NCBI GenBank assembly: GCA_963835525.1
Contig: CAWIFM010000009.1
Span: 186,001 to 250,000, forward strand
Source of the DNA: DASSUW01 sp963835525
Lineage (GTDB): Bacteria; Actinomycetota; Thermoleophilia; Solirubrobacterales; Solirubrobacteraceae
DNA length: 64,000 nucleotides
Reading direction: 5' to 3'
The position numbers and the translations under genes are program-made. Below are positions 24,407-32,963 of the stretch, piece by piece. How positions within the stretch are numbered: position 1 is the stretch's first letter; each line of letters opens with the position of its first letter. Under the pieces are notes generated by a model. The model was given only the letters and a program-made list of their open reading frames with translations, had not been told where the DNA came from and made no database searches.

Positions 24407-25507
24407 ATGGACTGGGAAGCGGAAGGACTGCTCGAGGGCGTAGACGGCGACGCGCGCGGGGCGCGGCGGGCGCTGCTCGACAAGCTGCACGCCGACGGCG
24501 TGCCGCTGGAGGAGCTTCGCCGCGCCGTCGCCGAGGAGCGGCTCGCGCTGCTGCCGGTCGAGCGGCTGCTGACCTCCGAGGCGCACTACACGGCGCGCGA
24601 GATCGCCGAGGAGAGCGGCCTCGACCTGGACTTCTTCCAGGACCAGCGGCGCGTTCTGGGCCTGGCGGTGCCCGGGCCCGACGAGCGCGTCTACGGCGAG
24701 CGCGACCTCGAGGCGGCGCGCATGGGCAACCAGTACCGCCAGGCCGGGCTGCCCGACGAGGAGGCGATGGAGGCCCAGCGCGTGCTCGGCCGCGGCATGG
24801 CCCGCTACGTCGAGGCGATCACTGCGCTCGTCGGCCAGTCGGTGCTCGAGGGGGGTATCGACGAGAACGAGCTCGCCGTCCGCCTGGAGGCGGTATCGAC
24901 GATGCTGCTGCCGCTCGCCGGCCCCTGGCTCGAGCACGTGTTCGCGCTGCACCTGCGCGAGGCGCTGCGGCAGGAGGTGATCACCAGCGAGCAGCTGACC
25001 AGCGGGCGGATGGACTCGGGCCGCGACTGCGCGGTGGCCTTCGCCGACCTGGTCGGCTTCACCGAGCTGGGCGAGACGATCCCCGTCGAGGAGCTCGGAA
25101 GCGTCGCCGGCCGGCTCTCGCGGCTGGCGGAGCTGGTGATCGAGCCGCCCGTGAAGATCGTCAAGGAGATCGGCGACGCCGTGATGCTCGTCTCGCCGGA
25201 CCCGGCGACGCTGGTGGAGGCCGGCCTGCGGCTCGTCGAGGGCTCCGAGGGCGAGGACGGATTGCCGGCCATCCGCGCCGGGATCGCCTACGGCCCGGCC
25301 GTCAACCGCTGGGGCGACTGGTACGGCTCGACGGTCAACGTGGCCAGCCGCCTGACGAGCCGCGCCCGCCCGCTCTCCGTGCTGGCCACCGAGGCCGTGC
25401 GCGACAGCACGGACGGCGCGTTCGAGTGGTCGTTCGCGGGCGAGAAGAAGCTCAAGGGCCTCTCCTCGCCGGTCCGGACCTACCGCGCGCGCCGGACCGA
25501 CGGCTGA
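24407..25507 (+). CDS. Class III adenylate cyclase with Rv1264-type N-terminal regulatory domain
   Basis: 366 residues. Residues about 1-195 resemble the Ad_cy_reg domain of the pH-sensing mycobacterial cyclase Rv1264 (TAREIAEESGLDLDFFQDQR, RVYGERDLEAARMGNQYRQA). The class III catalytic domain follows: CAVAFADLVGFTELGE (metal Asp213), KIVKEIGDAVML (adenine-contact Lys253, metal Asp257), GDWYGSTVNVASR (Asp304, Asn311, Arg315). All residues needed for ATP cyclisation by a homodimer are present. It should make cAMP in the cytoplasm, possibly in response to acid pH as for Rv1264. Confidence 0.9.
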   Translation: MDWEAEGLLEGVDGDARGARRALLDKLHADGVPLEELRRAVAEERLALLPVERLLTSEAHYTAREIAEESGLDLDFFQDQRRVLGLAVPGPDERVYGERDLEAARMGNQYRQAGLPDEEAMEAQRVLGRGMARYVEAITALVGQSVLEGGIDENELAVRLEAVSTMLLPLAGPWLEHVFALHLREALRQEVITSEQLTSGRMDSGRDCAVAFADLVGFTELGETIPVEELGSVAGRLSRLAELVIEPPVKIVKEIGDAVMLVSPDPATLVEAGLRLVEGSEGEDGLPAIRAGIAYGPAVNRWGDWYGSTVNVASRLTSRARPLSVLATEAVRDSTDGAFEWSFAGEKKLKGLSSPVRTYRARRTDG

Positions 25508-25549
25508 CGACAGGGTTTCGGCAGGGTTGCCCGCGCACGATGGCGCGCC

Positions 25550-26863
25550 ATGACCCGCTTCCTATTCCTGGCCTTCGCGATCCTCGGACTCGCGACGATG
25601 GCCTCGATCGCGGCCGGCAACGGCGGCCGCGACCACCCCAAGCGCTCCTCGCACGAGGTATGGACGGTCGACCAGTCCAACAGCGCAGGCAAGGCGACCG
25701 GCGGGACGCTGTACGTCTTCGACCCGCAGCGGCTCGACGAGCCGGAGAAGGTCGACCTCGGCGGCGAGGCCGAGGCGCTCTGCCTGAAGCAGACGACCAC
25801 CGCGCCCGTGCGGCCGCACATGCTGCTCTTCAACCGGTCCCGCACGCATGCGCTCCTGGCCAACGTGGCCAGTGGCCACGTCGTGTTCTTCGACGCCGCG
25901 AAGCGAAAGCCGGTCGGCTGCGTGGACGCGGGCGTCCAGGCGCACGCGGCGGTGCCATCGCCGGACGAGAAGTACGCCTTGGTCGCGAACCAGAACGGCA
26001 AGCTGCTCCAGCGCATCAGGACCGACTACCGCCGCAACGCGTTCACGCTCGAGGACGCGGCCACGCTCGACCTCGCGACGGGCACCACGCCGAGCGGAGC
26101 ACCGCGGCAGGACCCCGCCCTCAGGCCCGACAACGCGCCGATCTGCACCCTGATCGAGTCGGGCGGCCGCTTCGCCTTCGTCACGCTGCGCGGCGGCGGG
26201 CTGTTCGTGGTCGACGCCCGCTCGACGCCGATGCGGATCGTGGCCGAGTACGACAAGGACGCCATCCACGGCAACGGCTGTGGCGGTCTCGAGGCCTCCG
26301 GGAAGATGTACGTCAACTCCGGCGGCGGGACGATGACGAACCTGTCCGAGTTCGACGTCTACGCGTTCCCGCTGCACAGGCTCTACAAGCTCCACAAGCC
26401 GGCGCCGCCGAACACGCCGGCGGCCAAGCTCGTGCTCAGCCTCGACGAGCATGAGCACGCCGATTCACACGGGGCGACGCTGACCCGGTTCGGACGCTAC
26501 CTGTGGATCGCCGATCGGATGGGCAATCGCATGATCGTGATCGACACCTGGACGGACGAGCCCGTGAACGAGATCCCGCTCGTCGGGCCGCTGGCGACCG
26601 ACCCGGCGCCCGACCTGATGGACGCGTCGCCGCGCGGCGACAAGGTCTACGTCTCCCTCCGCGGCGCGATCCCGCTGTCCGGCGACCCGCACGCCTCGAC
26701 CGGCAACTCGCCCGGCCTGTGCGTGATCAAGGTGTCCAAGAGCGGGCGCAGCGGGCGGATCGAGTCGATCCAGCGGATCTCCAACGTCGATCCGACAGGC
26801 GTCGACCGCGCCGACCCGCACGCGCTCCGTGTGCGCGAGCTCAGTCCCAGGTGGGGCGGGTGA
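25550..26863 (+). CDS. Secreted beta-propeller (YVTN/LVIVD-like) protein
   Basis: 437 residues with a signal peptide (about 1-22, ending ASIAAG). Repeated blades with patterns such as GGTLYVFDPQRL, HALLANVASGHVVFFDAAKR, YALVANQNGKLL, FAFVTLRGGGLFVVDARS and RYLWIADRMGNRMIVIDTWT indicate a seven-bladed propeller. No catalytic motif is recognised. Histidines in AHAAVPSPD and DEHEHADSHGATLT could bind metal. The last 23 bases overlap the convergent CoxE-like gene. A second propeller gene lies at 43.6-44.8 kb. Confidence 0.8.
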   Translation: MTRFLFLAFAILGLATMASIAAGNGGRDHPKRSSHEVWTVDQSNSAGKATGGTLYVFDPQRLDEPEKVDLGGEAEALCLKQTTTAPVRPHMLLFNRSRTHALLANVASGHVVFFDAAKRKPVGCVDAGVQAHAAVPSPDEKYALVANQNGKLLQRIRTDYRRNAFTLEDAATLDLATGTTPSGAPRQDPALRPDNAPICTLIESGGRFAFVTLRGGGLFVVDARSTPMRIVAEYDKDAIHGNGCGGLEASGKMYVNSGGGTMTNLSEFDVYAFPLHRLYKLHKPAPPNTPAAKLVLSLDEHEHADSHGATLTRFGRYLWIADRMGNRMIVIDTWTDEPVNEIPLVGPLATDPAPDLMDASPRGDKVYVSLRGAIPLSGDPHASTGNSPGLCVIKVSKSGRSGRIESIQRISNVDPTGVDRADPHALRVRELSPRWGG

Positions 26864-28199
26864 GCGCCTTGACGAAGTCCTCGAGCTGGCGCGTCGTCCA
26901 GCACTCGTGGGCCTCGCAGAAGCGCTCGTAGGTGGCGATCACCGAGTCCCCGTAGTTCCAGTACAGCCGCGGCTCCGGATTGAGCCAGAAGGTGCGGCCC
27001 GCGCGATCGGCGATCTTGGCGAAGACGTCGGCGCGCGGGTCGCGCCCGTTGGTGCGTGCGTCGCCGAGCACGATCACGGTGGCGCGCGGGTGCAGGTCGT
27101 CCTCGACCTGGGTCAGGAACTCGTTCCAGACGCGCCCGTAGTCGGTGTAGCCCGAGACGTCGGCCACCCCGGCGTCCTTGGAGATCGCCTCCGAGGCGGC
27201 GCGGAACGAGCGCTCGCGCTCGAAGACGTCCGTGACCTCCGAGATGCGCTCGACGAACACGAACGAGCGCATCTTGCGGAAGGCGTCGTGCAGGGCGTGC
27301 AGGACCGACAGGAAGAAGACCGAGGCGCTGGTGACGCTCGTGGAGACGTCGCAGAGGACGTAGAGCTCGGGCCGGCGCGGGCGGCGCGGCCGGTACTTGA
27401 GCACGACGGGCACGCCCCCGGTCTGGAGGCTGGCGCGCATCGTGCGGCGCACGTCGACGTGGGCGTGGCGCTTGCGGCCGCGCTGCTCGTGGCCCTGGGT
27501 GGCGAGCCGGCGCTTGAGCTGGGCGACGACGCGGTGGACGGCGGCGAGGTCCTGCAGCGGCCCGGTCGGCAGCGCGCGGTCGAGCTCGGTCAGCGGCCGC
27601 GAGGGCGGGAGCGACTGCGTGCGCTCGATCTGGGCGCGCTCGAGCTCGCGCCGCAGGTGCTGCTCGAAGCGCCGGATCTGGTCGCGCGTGAGCTTCGGAT
27701 CGTCGTCACTCGTGTCCTGCACGGGCCCGCCGGGCTCGGAGCGCAGCCCCAGCGAGCGCCGGATCCGCTGCACGTCGACCCCGAGTACACCCGAGCCCTC
27801 TCCTCGCCGGCCGAAGGCGGCGATGGCCAGGCGCGCGAGGTCGCGCATGGCCGCCTCGTCGCCGTCGCGGATGGCCTGCAGGAGCTGCTCGCGCAGGTTG
27901 TCGAGCTCGATCCGCTCGCCGCCCGTGATGCCGTCCTCGGCGCCCTCGCGGACCTCGTGCCGGAGCGCCTGCTGCTCGGCGGCGCGGAAGAAGAAGCGCT
28001 CGAACACGAGGTCGAAGATCCGCCGGTCCTCCGGCGACTTGGCCAGCGTCGAGGCGAGCGCGGCGCGGAAGTCGGCGGGCACCGTCCACGGCACCTCGGC
28101 GAGCGCCGCGAAGCTGTCGTTGAGCTCGGAGGTGCCGATCGCGACCCCCTCCGCGCGCAGCGCCTCGCCGAACTGGAGGATCCGCGCGTCGAAGGTCAC
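26841..28199 (-). CDS. VWA-domain protein, CoxE-like
   Basis: 452 residues. N-terminal helical region, charged linker, and a C-terminal von Willebrand A domain. The MIDAS start is LYVLCDVSTSVTSAS, with later residues in DVSGYTDYGR and VIVLGDARTNGRDPR. This architecture fits the CoxE family, which works with MoxR-type AAA+ ATPases in assembling or activating metalloenzymes such as CO dehydrogenase. The MoxR/CoxD-like gene is directly upstream with a 4-base overlap. No coxMSL or other target enzyme genes are in the window, so the client protein is unknown. Confidence 0.88.
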   Translation of the reverse strand: MTFDARILQFGEALRAEGVAIGTSELNDSFAALAEVPWTVPADFRAALASTLAKSPEDRRIFDLVFERFFFRAAEQQALRHEVREGAEDGITGGERIELDNLREQLLQAIRDGDEAAMRDLARLAIAAFGRRGEGSGVLGVDVQRIRRSLGLRSEPGGPVQDTSDDDPKLTRDQIRRFEQHLRRELERAQIERTQSLPPSRPLTELDRALPTGPLQDLAAVHRVVAQLKRRLATQGHEQRGRKRHAHVDVRRTMRASLQTGGVPVVLKYRPRRPRRPELYVLCDVSTSVTSASVFFLSVLHALHDAFRKMRSFVFVERISEVTDVFERERSFRAASEAISKDAGVADVSGYTDYGRVWNEFLTQVEDDLHPRATVIVLGDARTNGRDPRADVFAKIADRAGRTFWLNPEPRLYWNYGDSVIATYERFCEAHECWTTRQLEDFVKALTRPTWD

Positions 28200-29068
28200 G
28201 CGGCCAGGCGGACCCCGACGCGCTCGGCCACCGTGTCGAGGTCGGTGCGGTGCTTGACGATGATCGACATCGTGTCGCGGAAGACGTCGTTCGTGATGTC
28301 GTCGGCGCCGAGCAGCAGCAGCGCGCGCGCCCAGTCGATCGACTCGGCGATCGAGGGGGGCTTCTTGAGGTCGAGCTCGCGCACCTGGTGGATGAGGTCG
28401 ACGAGCTTGCGCGCGACGGTCTCGGCCAGCTCAGGCGCGTGCAGGCGGACGATCTCGAGCTCGTGCTCGGTGTCCGGGTAGTCGAGCCACAGGTACAGGC
28501 AGCGGCGCTTGAGCGCCTCGGTCAGCTCGCGCGTGTTGTTGGAGGTGAGCAGCACGACGGGGTGGGTGCGGGCCTCGATCCGGCCGAGCTCGGGGATCGT
28601 GATCTGGAAGTCGCTCAGCAGCTCGAGCAGCATCGCCTCGAACTCCTGGTCGGTCTTGTCGATCTCGTCGATCAGCAGCACGACCGGCTCCTCGGAGGCG
28701 ATCGCCTGCATCAGCGGGCGGCTGAGCAGGAACTCCTCGCCGAAGATGTCGTCCTGTACGGCGTCCCAGCCGGTGCCGTCGGCCTCGGCCTGGATCCGCA
28801 GGAGCTGCTTGCGGTAGTTCCACTCGTACAGCGCCTTGGCCTCGTCGAGCCCCTCGTAGCACTGGAGCCGCACGAGCCGGCGGTCGAGATAGCGGCTGAG
28901 GGCCTTGGCCAGCTCGGTCTTTCCCACGCCCGCCGGGCCCTCGACGAGCACGGGCTTGCCGAGCCGGGCCGCCAGGTAGCTGACCAGGGCGGTCGACTCT
29001 CCGGGCAGGTAGCCGGCGGCCCGGAGGCCGACGGCGACGTCGTCGACTGAGTTGGGGAGGGCGCTCAT
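28196..29068 (-). CDS. MoxR-family AAA+ ATPase, CoxD-like
   Basis: 290 residues. Walker A in VLVEGPAGVGKTELAKALS, Walker B in EPVVLLIDEIDKTDQEFE, sensor 1 in PVVLLTSNNTRELTEALKRR (arginine finger region RRC) and sensor 2 later. The block LQCYEGLDEAKALYEWNY is diagnostic for the MoxR subgroup that pairs with CoxE. ATG 29068 (MSALPNSVDD) is chosen because the upstream in-frame sequence looks non-coding. Together with the CoxE-like gene it forms a two-gene chaperone operon. Confidence 0.9.
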   Translation of the reverse strand: MSALPNSVDDVAVGLRAAGYLPGESTALVSYLAARLGKPVLVEGPAGVGKTELAKALSRYLDRRLVRLQCYEGLDEAKALYEWNYRKQLLRIQAEADGTGWDAVQDDIFGEEFLLSRPLMQAIASEEPVVLLIDEIDKTDQEFEAMLLELLSDFQITIPELGRIEARTHPVVLLTSNNTRELTEALKRRCLYLWLDYPDTEHELEIVRLHAPELAETVARKLVDLIHQVRELDLKKPPSIAESIDWARALLLLGADDITNDVFRDTMSIIVKHRTDLDTVAERVGVRLAA

Positions 29069-29081
29069 CGCGCCTGTGAGT

Positions 29082-30323
29082 CTAGGTGGCGGGCTCGACC
29101 ACGGGGTTGCCCGCGAAGCGGGCACGAACCCGGCCGCGTCGACCCACCCGGGCGCTGTAGGTGCAGTTGCGCTTGAGCGCCACCGTCCGCGTCGTCTGCC
29201 CGCGCCGCACCGTTACCTCGCCACGGCAGCCGAGCGACCGCTCGACCGCCGCGGGCAGGACGAGCCGCCCTGTCACCCGCCGCGCGCGCACGCGCCGTGT
29301 CAGGTCGGCCTCGAACCGCGCCACCTTCACCCGCACGATGCCGAGCGTCGACCGATTGTCCGAGTCCACCGCGCTGGCCAGCAGCGTCGCCCGCCCCACG
29401 TCCGCGCCGGTCGGCCGCCACTCGCACGAGTACGGCGGCGCCGACAGCGTGCAGATCGTCCCGTCGTCGTCGAAGAGGGTGACAGTGGGGTTGCCGGCGT
29501 CGTCGGTCACGTCGAGCTCGATCGTCTGCACAGCCTTCACCGACGTCCCGCTCATCGGCGTCCGGAACCGCACGGCCGGTGGCGTGTTGACGCGCGCCGC
29601 CGGCGGCGGAGCAGGCGGGCAGCCATCGGCCCCCGACCCGGATTGGGCAGGGCAGGCATCGCTCGTGTCCGGCACGCCGTCACCGTCGTCGTCAGCGTCG
29701 CAGGCGTTGCCGGCGCCGTCGCGGTCGAGGTCTTCTTGGCCAGGGTTGGCCATCCCGACGCAGTTGTCCTGCGTCTCGTCGCCGAAGGCGTCGTCGTCGT
29801 CGTCGGGCTCGACGTCGGCGTTGATCAACGGCCGCAGGCCGATCGGCAGCGCGTCGGCGGTCGCGACCGTCTGGCCGTCTCCGATCGCGGGTCTCCAGAC
29901 AACGCCTTCGCCTGGGCCGGTGGCTAGCGAGAAGACGGGAAACGTGTTGCCTACGCAGCACTCGAGGGCGATCCGGTCGCCGGCGAGAATCCGGATGTTT
30001 GCGAGGTAGAGGCTCGTCTTGTCGATCGGAGGCGTGACGGGGGCCGAGCGCGCCACCTCCTGAAAGTTGGTACCGGTGGGACGCAGGATGCGGAGGCGCA
30101 CTTGCCCCGTCGTGTTGCCCATGCGCACGCGCCAGCGCGTGATCACGCCGGGCTCCACTGCCGTGCCGCTCGCCGGCAAGACGGTATATCCGCCGGCCCC
30201 CGGCCCGGCTAGCGGAGTGTCGGGAGCTGTCGCCAACGAGTTGCCGATCGTCACGTCGGCGCGGGCGGCAGGCGCGGTCGCGAGCGCGAACAGCGCAAAC
30301 GCAGCCGGCACCCACACTCTCAT
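29082..30323 (-). CDS. Secreted protein with thrombospondin type-3 calcium repeats
   Basis: 413 residues, signal peptide 1-22 (ATAPAARAD). The N-terminal part is a beta-rich domain (about 25-165). Residues about 170-235 are acidic thrombospondin type-3 repeats, for example DLDRDGAGNACDADDDGDGV and DTSDACPAQSG, likely calcium-binding. A bacterial Ig-like domain (VRFRTPMSGTSVKAVQTIEL) and a basic C-terminal domain follow (RRVTGRLVLPAAVERSLGCRG). No catalytic motif is seen; a surface or secreted structural role is likely. ATG 30323 is set by the signal peptide. Confidence 0.8.
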   Translation of the reverse strand: MRVWVPAAFALFALATAPAARADVTIGNSLATAPDTPLAGPGAGGYTVLPASGTAVEPGVITRWRVRMGNTTGQVRLRILRPTGTNFQEVARSAPVTPPIDKTSLYLANIRILAGDRIALECCVGNTFPVFSLATGPGEGVVWRPAIGDGQTVATADALPIGLRPLINADVEPDDDDDAFGDETQDNCVGMANPGQEDLDRDGAGNACDADDDGDGVPDTSDACPAQSGSGADGCPPAPPPAARVNTPPAVRFRTPMSGTSVKAVQTIELDVTDDAGNPTVTLFDDDGTICTLSAPPYSCEWRPTGADVGRATLLASAVDSDNRSTLGIVRVKVARFEADLTRRVRARRVTGRLVLPAAVERSLGCRGEVTVRRGQTTRTVALKRNCTYSARVGRRGRVRARFAGNPVVEPAT

Positions 30324-30361
30324 GCCGCGACGGTAGCCGAGTCGGCCGGCGCTGGCTAGTC

Positions 30362-30562
30362 GTGCCTCTGGCATCCTCGCCCAACGTGATCGCCGCCTTC
30401 GACCCGGACCCGCTGCCGTTCATCGCCCTGATGGGGCTCGGGTTCGTGGTCGGGATCGCCGGTCACCTCTACAAGTCGCGGACCGCCGTCGCGACCGGGA
30501 TCGGGATGATCTTCGTCGCCACGCTCCTGCTGCCGCTCGGGATTTATCTCGGTGACCGCTGA
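30362..30562 (+). CDS. Small two-helix membrane protein
   Basis: 66 residues, GTG start. Two membrane helices (about 19-35 and 41-62) joined by a short basic loop (YKSRTA). Its end overlaps the start of the following hydrolase gene by 11 bases, so it is probably co-transcribed with the hydrolase pair. Function unknown. Confidence 0.65.
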   Translation: MPLASSPNVIAAFDPDPLPFIALMGLGFVVGIAGHLYKSRTAVATGIGMIFVATLLLPLGIYLGDR

Positions 30563-31385
30563 CCTCGACGTCGTGCGGCACGGCCCGCCGGACGGACGCG
30601 TGCTGGTCTTTCACGTCGGGACGCCGAACGCGCCCGAGGCGTTCCCGCTGCTGACCGACGCGCTCGACGAGCGCGGCTGGCAGCTCGTCGCCTACGCGCG
30701 GCCCGGGTACGCCGGCTCGGCCCGGCGCGAGGGGCGCAGCGTGGCCGACGCGGCCGCCGACACCGCGGCGGTCCTCGACGAGCTCGGCCTCGACCGCTTC
30801 GTGACGATCGGCTGGTCGGGCGGCGGCCCGCACGCGCTGGCCTGCGCGGCGCTGCTGCCGGACCGCTGCGACGCTGCCGCGAGCCTCGCCGGCGTGGCGC
30901 CGTTCGACGCCGAGGGGCTCGACTTCCTCGCCGGCATGGGGCCCGAGAACGTCGAGGAGTTCGGCGCCGCGGCGCGCTCGCGCGACGAGCTCGAGGCGTT
31001 CCTGGAGCGGTTCGCGGACGGGCTCTCCACGGTCACGGGCGAGCAGGTCGGCGCCTCGCTGGGCGACCTGGTCGACGACGTCGACCGCCGGGCGCTGACC
31101 GGGGAGCTGGCCGAGACGATGGCCCGGATGTTCCGCCGCGCGCTCTCCACGGGCATCGCCGGGTGGCTCGACGACGACCTGGCGTTCGTGAAGCCGTGGG
31201 GCTTCGACCTCGCGGAGATCGCCGTGCCCGTCTCGATCTGGCAGGGCGCCCACGACGGGATGGTCCCGTTCGCCCACGGCGAGTGGCTGGCGGCGCACGT
31301 CCCGGGCGCCCGCGTGCACCTCTACGACGACGAGGGCCACATCTCGCTCGTCCAGCAGCTCCCGCGGATCCTCGACGAGCTGTGA
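30552..31385 (+). CDS. Alpha/beta hydrolase (first of a tandem pair)
   Basis: 277 residues, GTG start. Complete alpha/beta hydrolase triad: nucleophile Ser in TIGWSGGGPHALAC, Asp in QGAHDGMVPF and His in DDEGHISLVQQ. The oxyanion region is HVGTPNAP rather than HGxPG. The following gene is a close paralogue with the same block order (RPGYAGS, GMGPENVEE, GEWLAAHVPGARVHLY). The substrate is unknown; an esterase or epoxide-hydrolase-like activity is possible. Confidence 0.85.
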   Translation: MTADLDVVRHGPPDGRVLVFHVGTPNAPEAFPLLTDALDERGWQLVAYARPGYAGSARREGRSVADAAADTAAVLDELGLDRFVTIGWSGGGPHALACAALLPDRCDAAASLAGVAPFDAEGLDFLAGMGPENVEEFGAAARSRDELEAFLERFADGLSTVTGEQVGASLGDLVDDVDRRALTGELAETMARMFRRALSTGIAGWLDDDLAFVKPWGFDLAEIAVPVSIWQGAHDGMVPFAHGEWLAAHVPGARVHLYDDEGHISLVQQLPRILDEL

Positions 31386-32266
31386 CCCTCGCGCGGCTCA
31401 CGATCGAGATGCCGGACGGCCGCGACCTCGAGGTGGTGCGCCACGGGCCGGCCGACGGGCGCGTGCTCGTGTCGCACGTCGGCACGCCGAGCGCGCCCGA
31501 CGAGTTCCTGCCCCTGATGCGCGCGGTCGAGGAGCGCGGCTGGCAGCTCGTCTCGCACGCGCGGCCGGGCTACGCGGGCTCGACGAGGAGAAGGGGCCGG
31601 ACGGTCGCCGACGACGCCGCGGACGTCGCGGCCGTGCTCGACCGCCTCGGTCTCGACCGCTTCCTCACGCTCGGCCGCTCCGGCGGCGGGCCGCACGCGC
31701 TGGCCTGCGCCGCGCTGCTGCCCGATCGCTGCGACGGCGCCGCCACGATCGCGAGCATCGCGCCGTGGGAGGCCGAGGGGCTCGACTTCACGGCCGGCAT
31801 GGGCCCCGAGAACGTCGAGGAGTACGGCGCCGCGACGAGCTCGGCCGCCGAGCTCGAGGCCTTCCTCGCCGAAGCCGCCCCCGGGATGGCGGAGGCGACG
31901 GGCGACGGGATCGCCGACGCGCTCGGCGGCCTGGTCGGCGACGCCGACCGCCGCGCCTTGAGCGGCGAGATCGCGGACGGGATCGCCCGCCAGGTGAGGC
32001 GGGCGCTGTCGGCGGGCACGGCCGGCTGGTTCGACGACGACATCGCCTTCGTGACGCCGTGGGGCTTCGACCTGGACGCCATCGCCGTGCCGGTGTCGGT
32101 CTGGCACGGCGCCGACGACCAGTTCGTCCCCTTCTCGCACGGCGAGTGGCTCGCCGCCCACGTCCCGGGCGCCCGCGTCCACCTCTACGAGGACGAGGGG
32201 CACATCTCGCTGGTCGGTCAGCTGCCGCGGATCCTCGACGACCTGGTCAGCCGCACAGGCGCCTGA
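31382..32266 (+). CDS. Alpha/beta hydrolase (second of a tandem pair)
   Basis: 294 residues, GTG start overlapping the previous stop by four bases. Triad: Ser in LGRSGGGPHALACA, Asp in HGADDQFVPF, His in DEGHISLVGQ. Shares long stretches with the preceding protein (HALACAALLPDRCD, GMGPENVEE, GEWLAAHVPGARVHLY), so the pair arose by tandem duplication. It carries an additional N-terminal strand (LTIEMPDGRDLEVVRHG). The 3' end overlaps the convergent TetR gene by 20 bases. Confidence 0.85.
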   Translation: MTLARLTIEMPDGRDLEVVRHGPADGRVLVSHVGTPSAPDEFLPLMRAVEERGWQLVSHARPGYAGSTRRRGRTVADDAADVAAVLDRLGLDRFLTLGRSGGGPHALACAALLPDRCDGAATIASIAPWEAEGLDFTAGMGPENVEEYGAATSSAAELEAFLAEAAPGMAEATGDGIADALGGLVGDADRRALSGEIADGIARQVRRALSAGTAGWFDDDIAFVTPWGFDLDAIAVPVSVWHGADDQFVPFSHGEWLAAHVPGARVHLYEDEGHISLVGQLPRILDDLVSRTGA

Positions 32267-32834
32267 CGAGGTCCGCCCAGCCGGCGGCGATCCGCTCGTC
32301 GGACATCTCGCGCACGGTCTGCAGGTAGCGGATGTGGTCCACGCGCATGGCGGCCAGTAGGGCGTCGGCGATGTACTCCCAGTCCTCGGCCGGCGCGGCG
32401 TCCTCGACGAGCGTCTGCACGTGCAGGCGGTAGAAGGCGAACGGCGCCGAGCGGTAGCGGACGGCGCCCTTCTCGGCCGCGGCGATCAGCTCGCCGTGGC
32501 GGGCGTAGTGCGTGAACAGCCGCTCGCCGAAGGCGATCAGCCGCTCGACGGGCGGTGCGCCCGGCCCCAGCGGCGCGGGGCCGCGGATGACGTCCTCCTG
32601 CAGGCGGCGCTCCTGCTCGGTGAGCAGCGCCAGCACGAGGCCGGCGCGGTCGCCGAAGCCGCGGAACAGCGTGCCCTTGCCGACGCCGGCCTCGGCGGCC
32701 ACGGCGTCCATCGACACGCAGTCGGGCCCGTGCTCGCGGAACAGGCGCTCGGCGGCGGCCAGCACCTTGTCGCGGTTGCGGGCGGCGTCGGCGCGGAGGG
32801 GGACCTCCTCCTGGATCACCGGAAGCTCTTGCAT
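32247..32834 (-). CDS. TetR-family regulator, divergent from the YceI gene
   Basis: 195 residues. The N-terminal helix-turn-helix is typical: RNRDKVLAAAERLFREHGPD, VSMDAVAAEAGVGKGTLFRG and FGDRAGLVLALL. The C-terminal ligand domain resembles SbtR-like TetR regulators (YARHGELIAAAEKGAVRYRS). ATG 32834 is chosen; the frame runs further upstream, but that would read through the operators. It is divergent from the YceI/FMN-reductase genes with two copies of a palindromic site between, so it probably represses itself and them. Confidence 0.88.
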   Translation of the reverse strand: MQELPVIQEEVPLRADAARNRDKVLAAAERLFREHGPDCVSMDAVAAEAGVGKGTLFRGFGDRAGLVLALLTEQERRLQEDVIRGPAPLGPGAPPVERLIAFGERLFTHYARHGELIAAAEKGAVRYRSAPFAFYRLHVQTLVEDAAPAEDWEYIADALLAAMRVDHIRYLQTVREMSDERIAAGWADLVRRLCG

Positions 32835-32875
32835 CAAGGTCCTGACCGTAACCGACACGCTGTCCAGTATAGAAC

Positions 32876-32889
32876 CGGACCGCAGTCCG
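32876..32889. promoter_or_regulatory. Probable TetR operator, copy 1 (CGGACCGCAGTCCG)
   Basis: A 14-base dyad with arms CGGAC/GTCCG around a 4-base centre. It lies between the divergent TetR and YceI genes, on the TetR side, directly beside the minus-strand TATACT that may be the TetR -10 box. The same 14 bases recur at 32923. Confidence 0.7.
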
Positions 32890-32922
32890 AATCTTGTGCT
32901 ACAGTTGTCCCCGTCACGCAAA

Positions 32923-32936
32923 CGGACCGCAGTCCG
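32923..32936. promoter_or_regulatory. Probable TetR operator, copy 2 (CGGACCGCAGTCCG)
   Basis: Identical to the site at 32876, 47 bases away centre to centre, and extended to AACGGACCGCAGTCCGGTCCGT. It lies 28 bases before the YceI start, just downstream of a possible -10 box (TACAGT, 32900-32905), where a bound regulator would block transcription. Confidence 0.7.
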
Positions 32937-32963
32937 GTCCGTCTCAACAAGGGGAACAACCGC

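Noticed and set aside
26841..26863. The overlap of the propeller and CoxE ends as a sign of frameshift
   Set aside because: Both C-termini read normally; short convergent overlaps are common in this genome.
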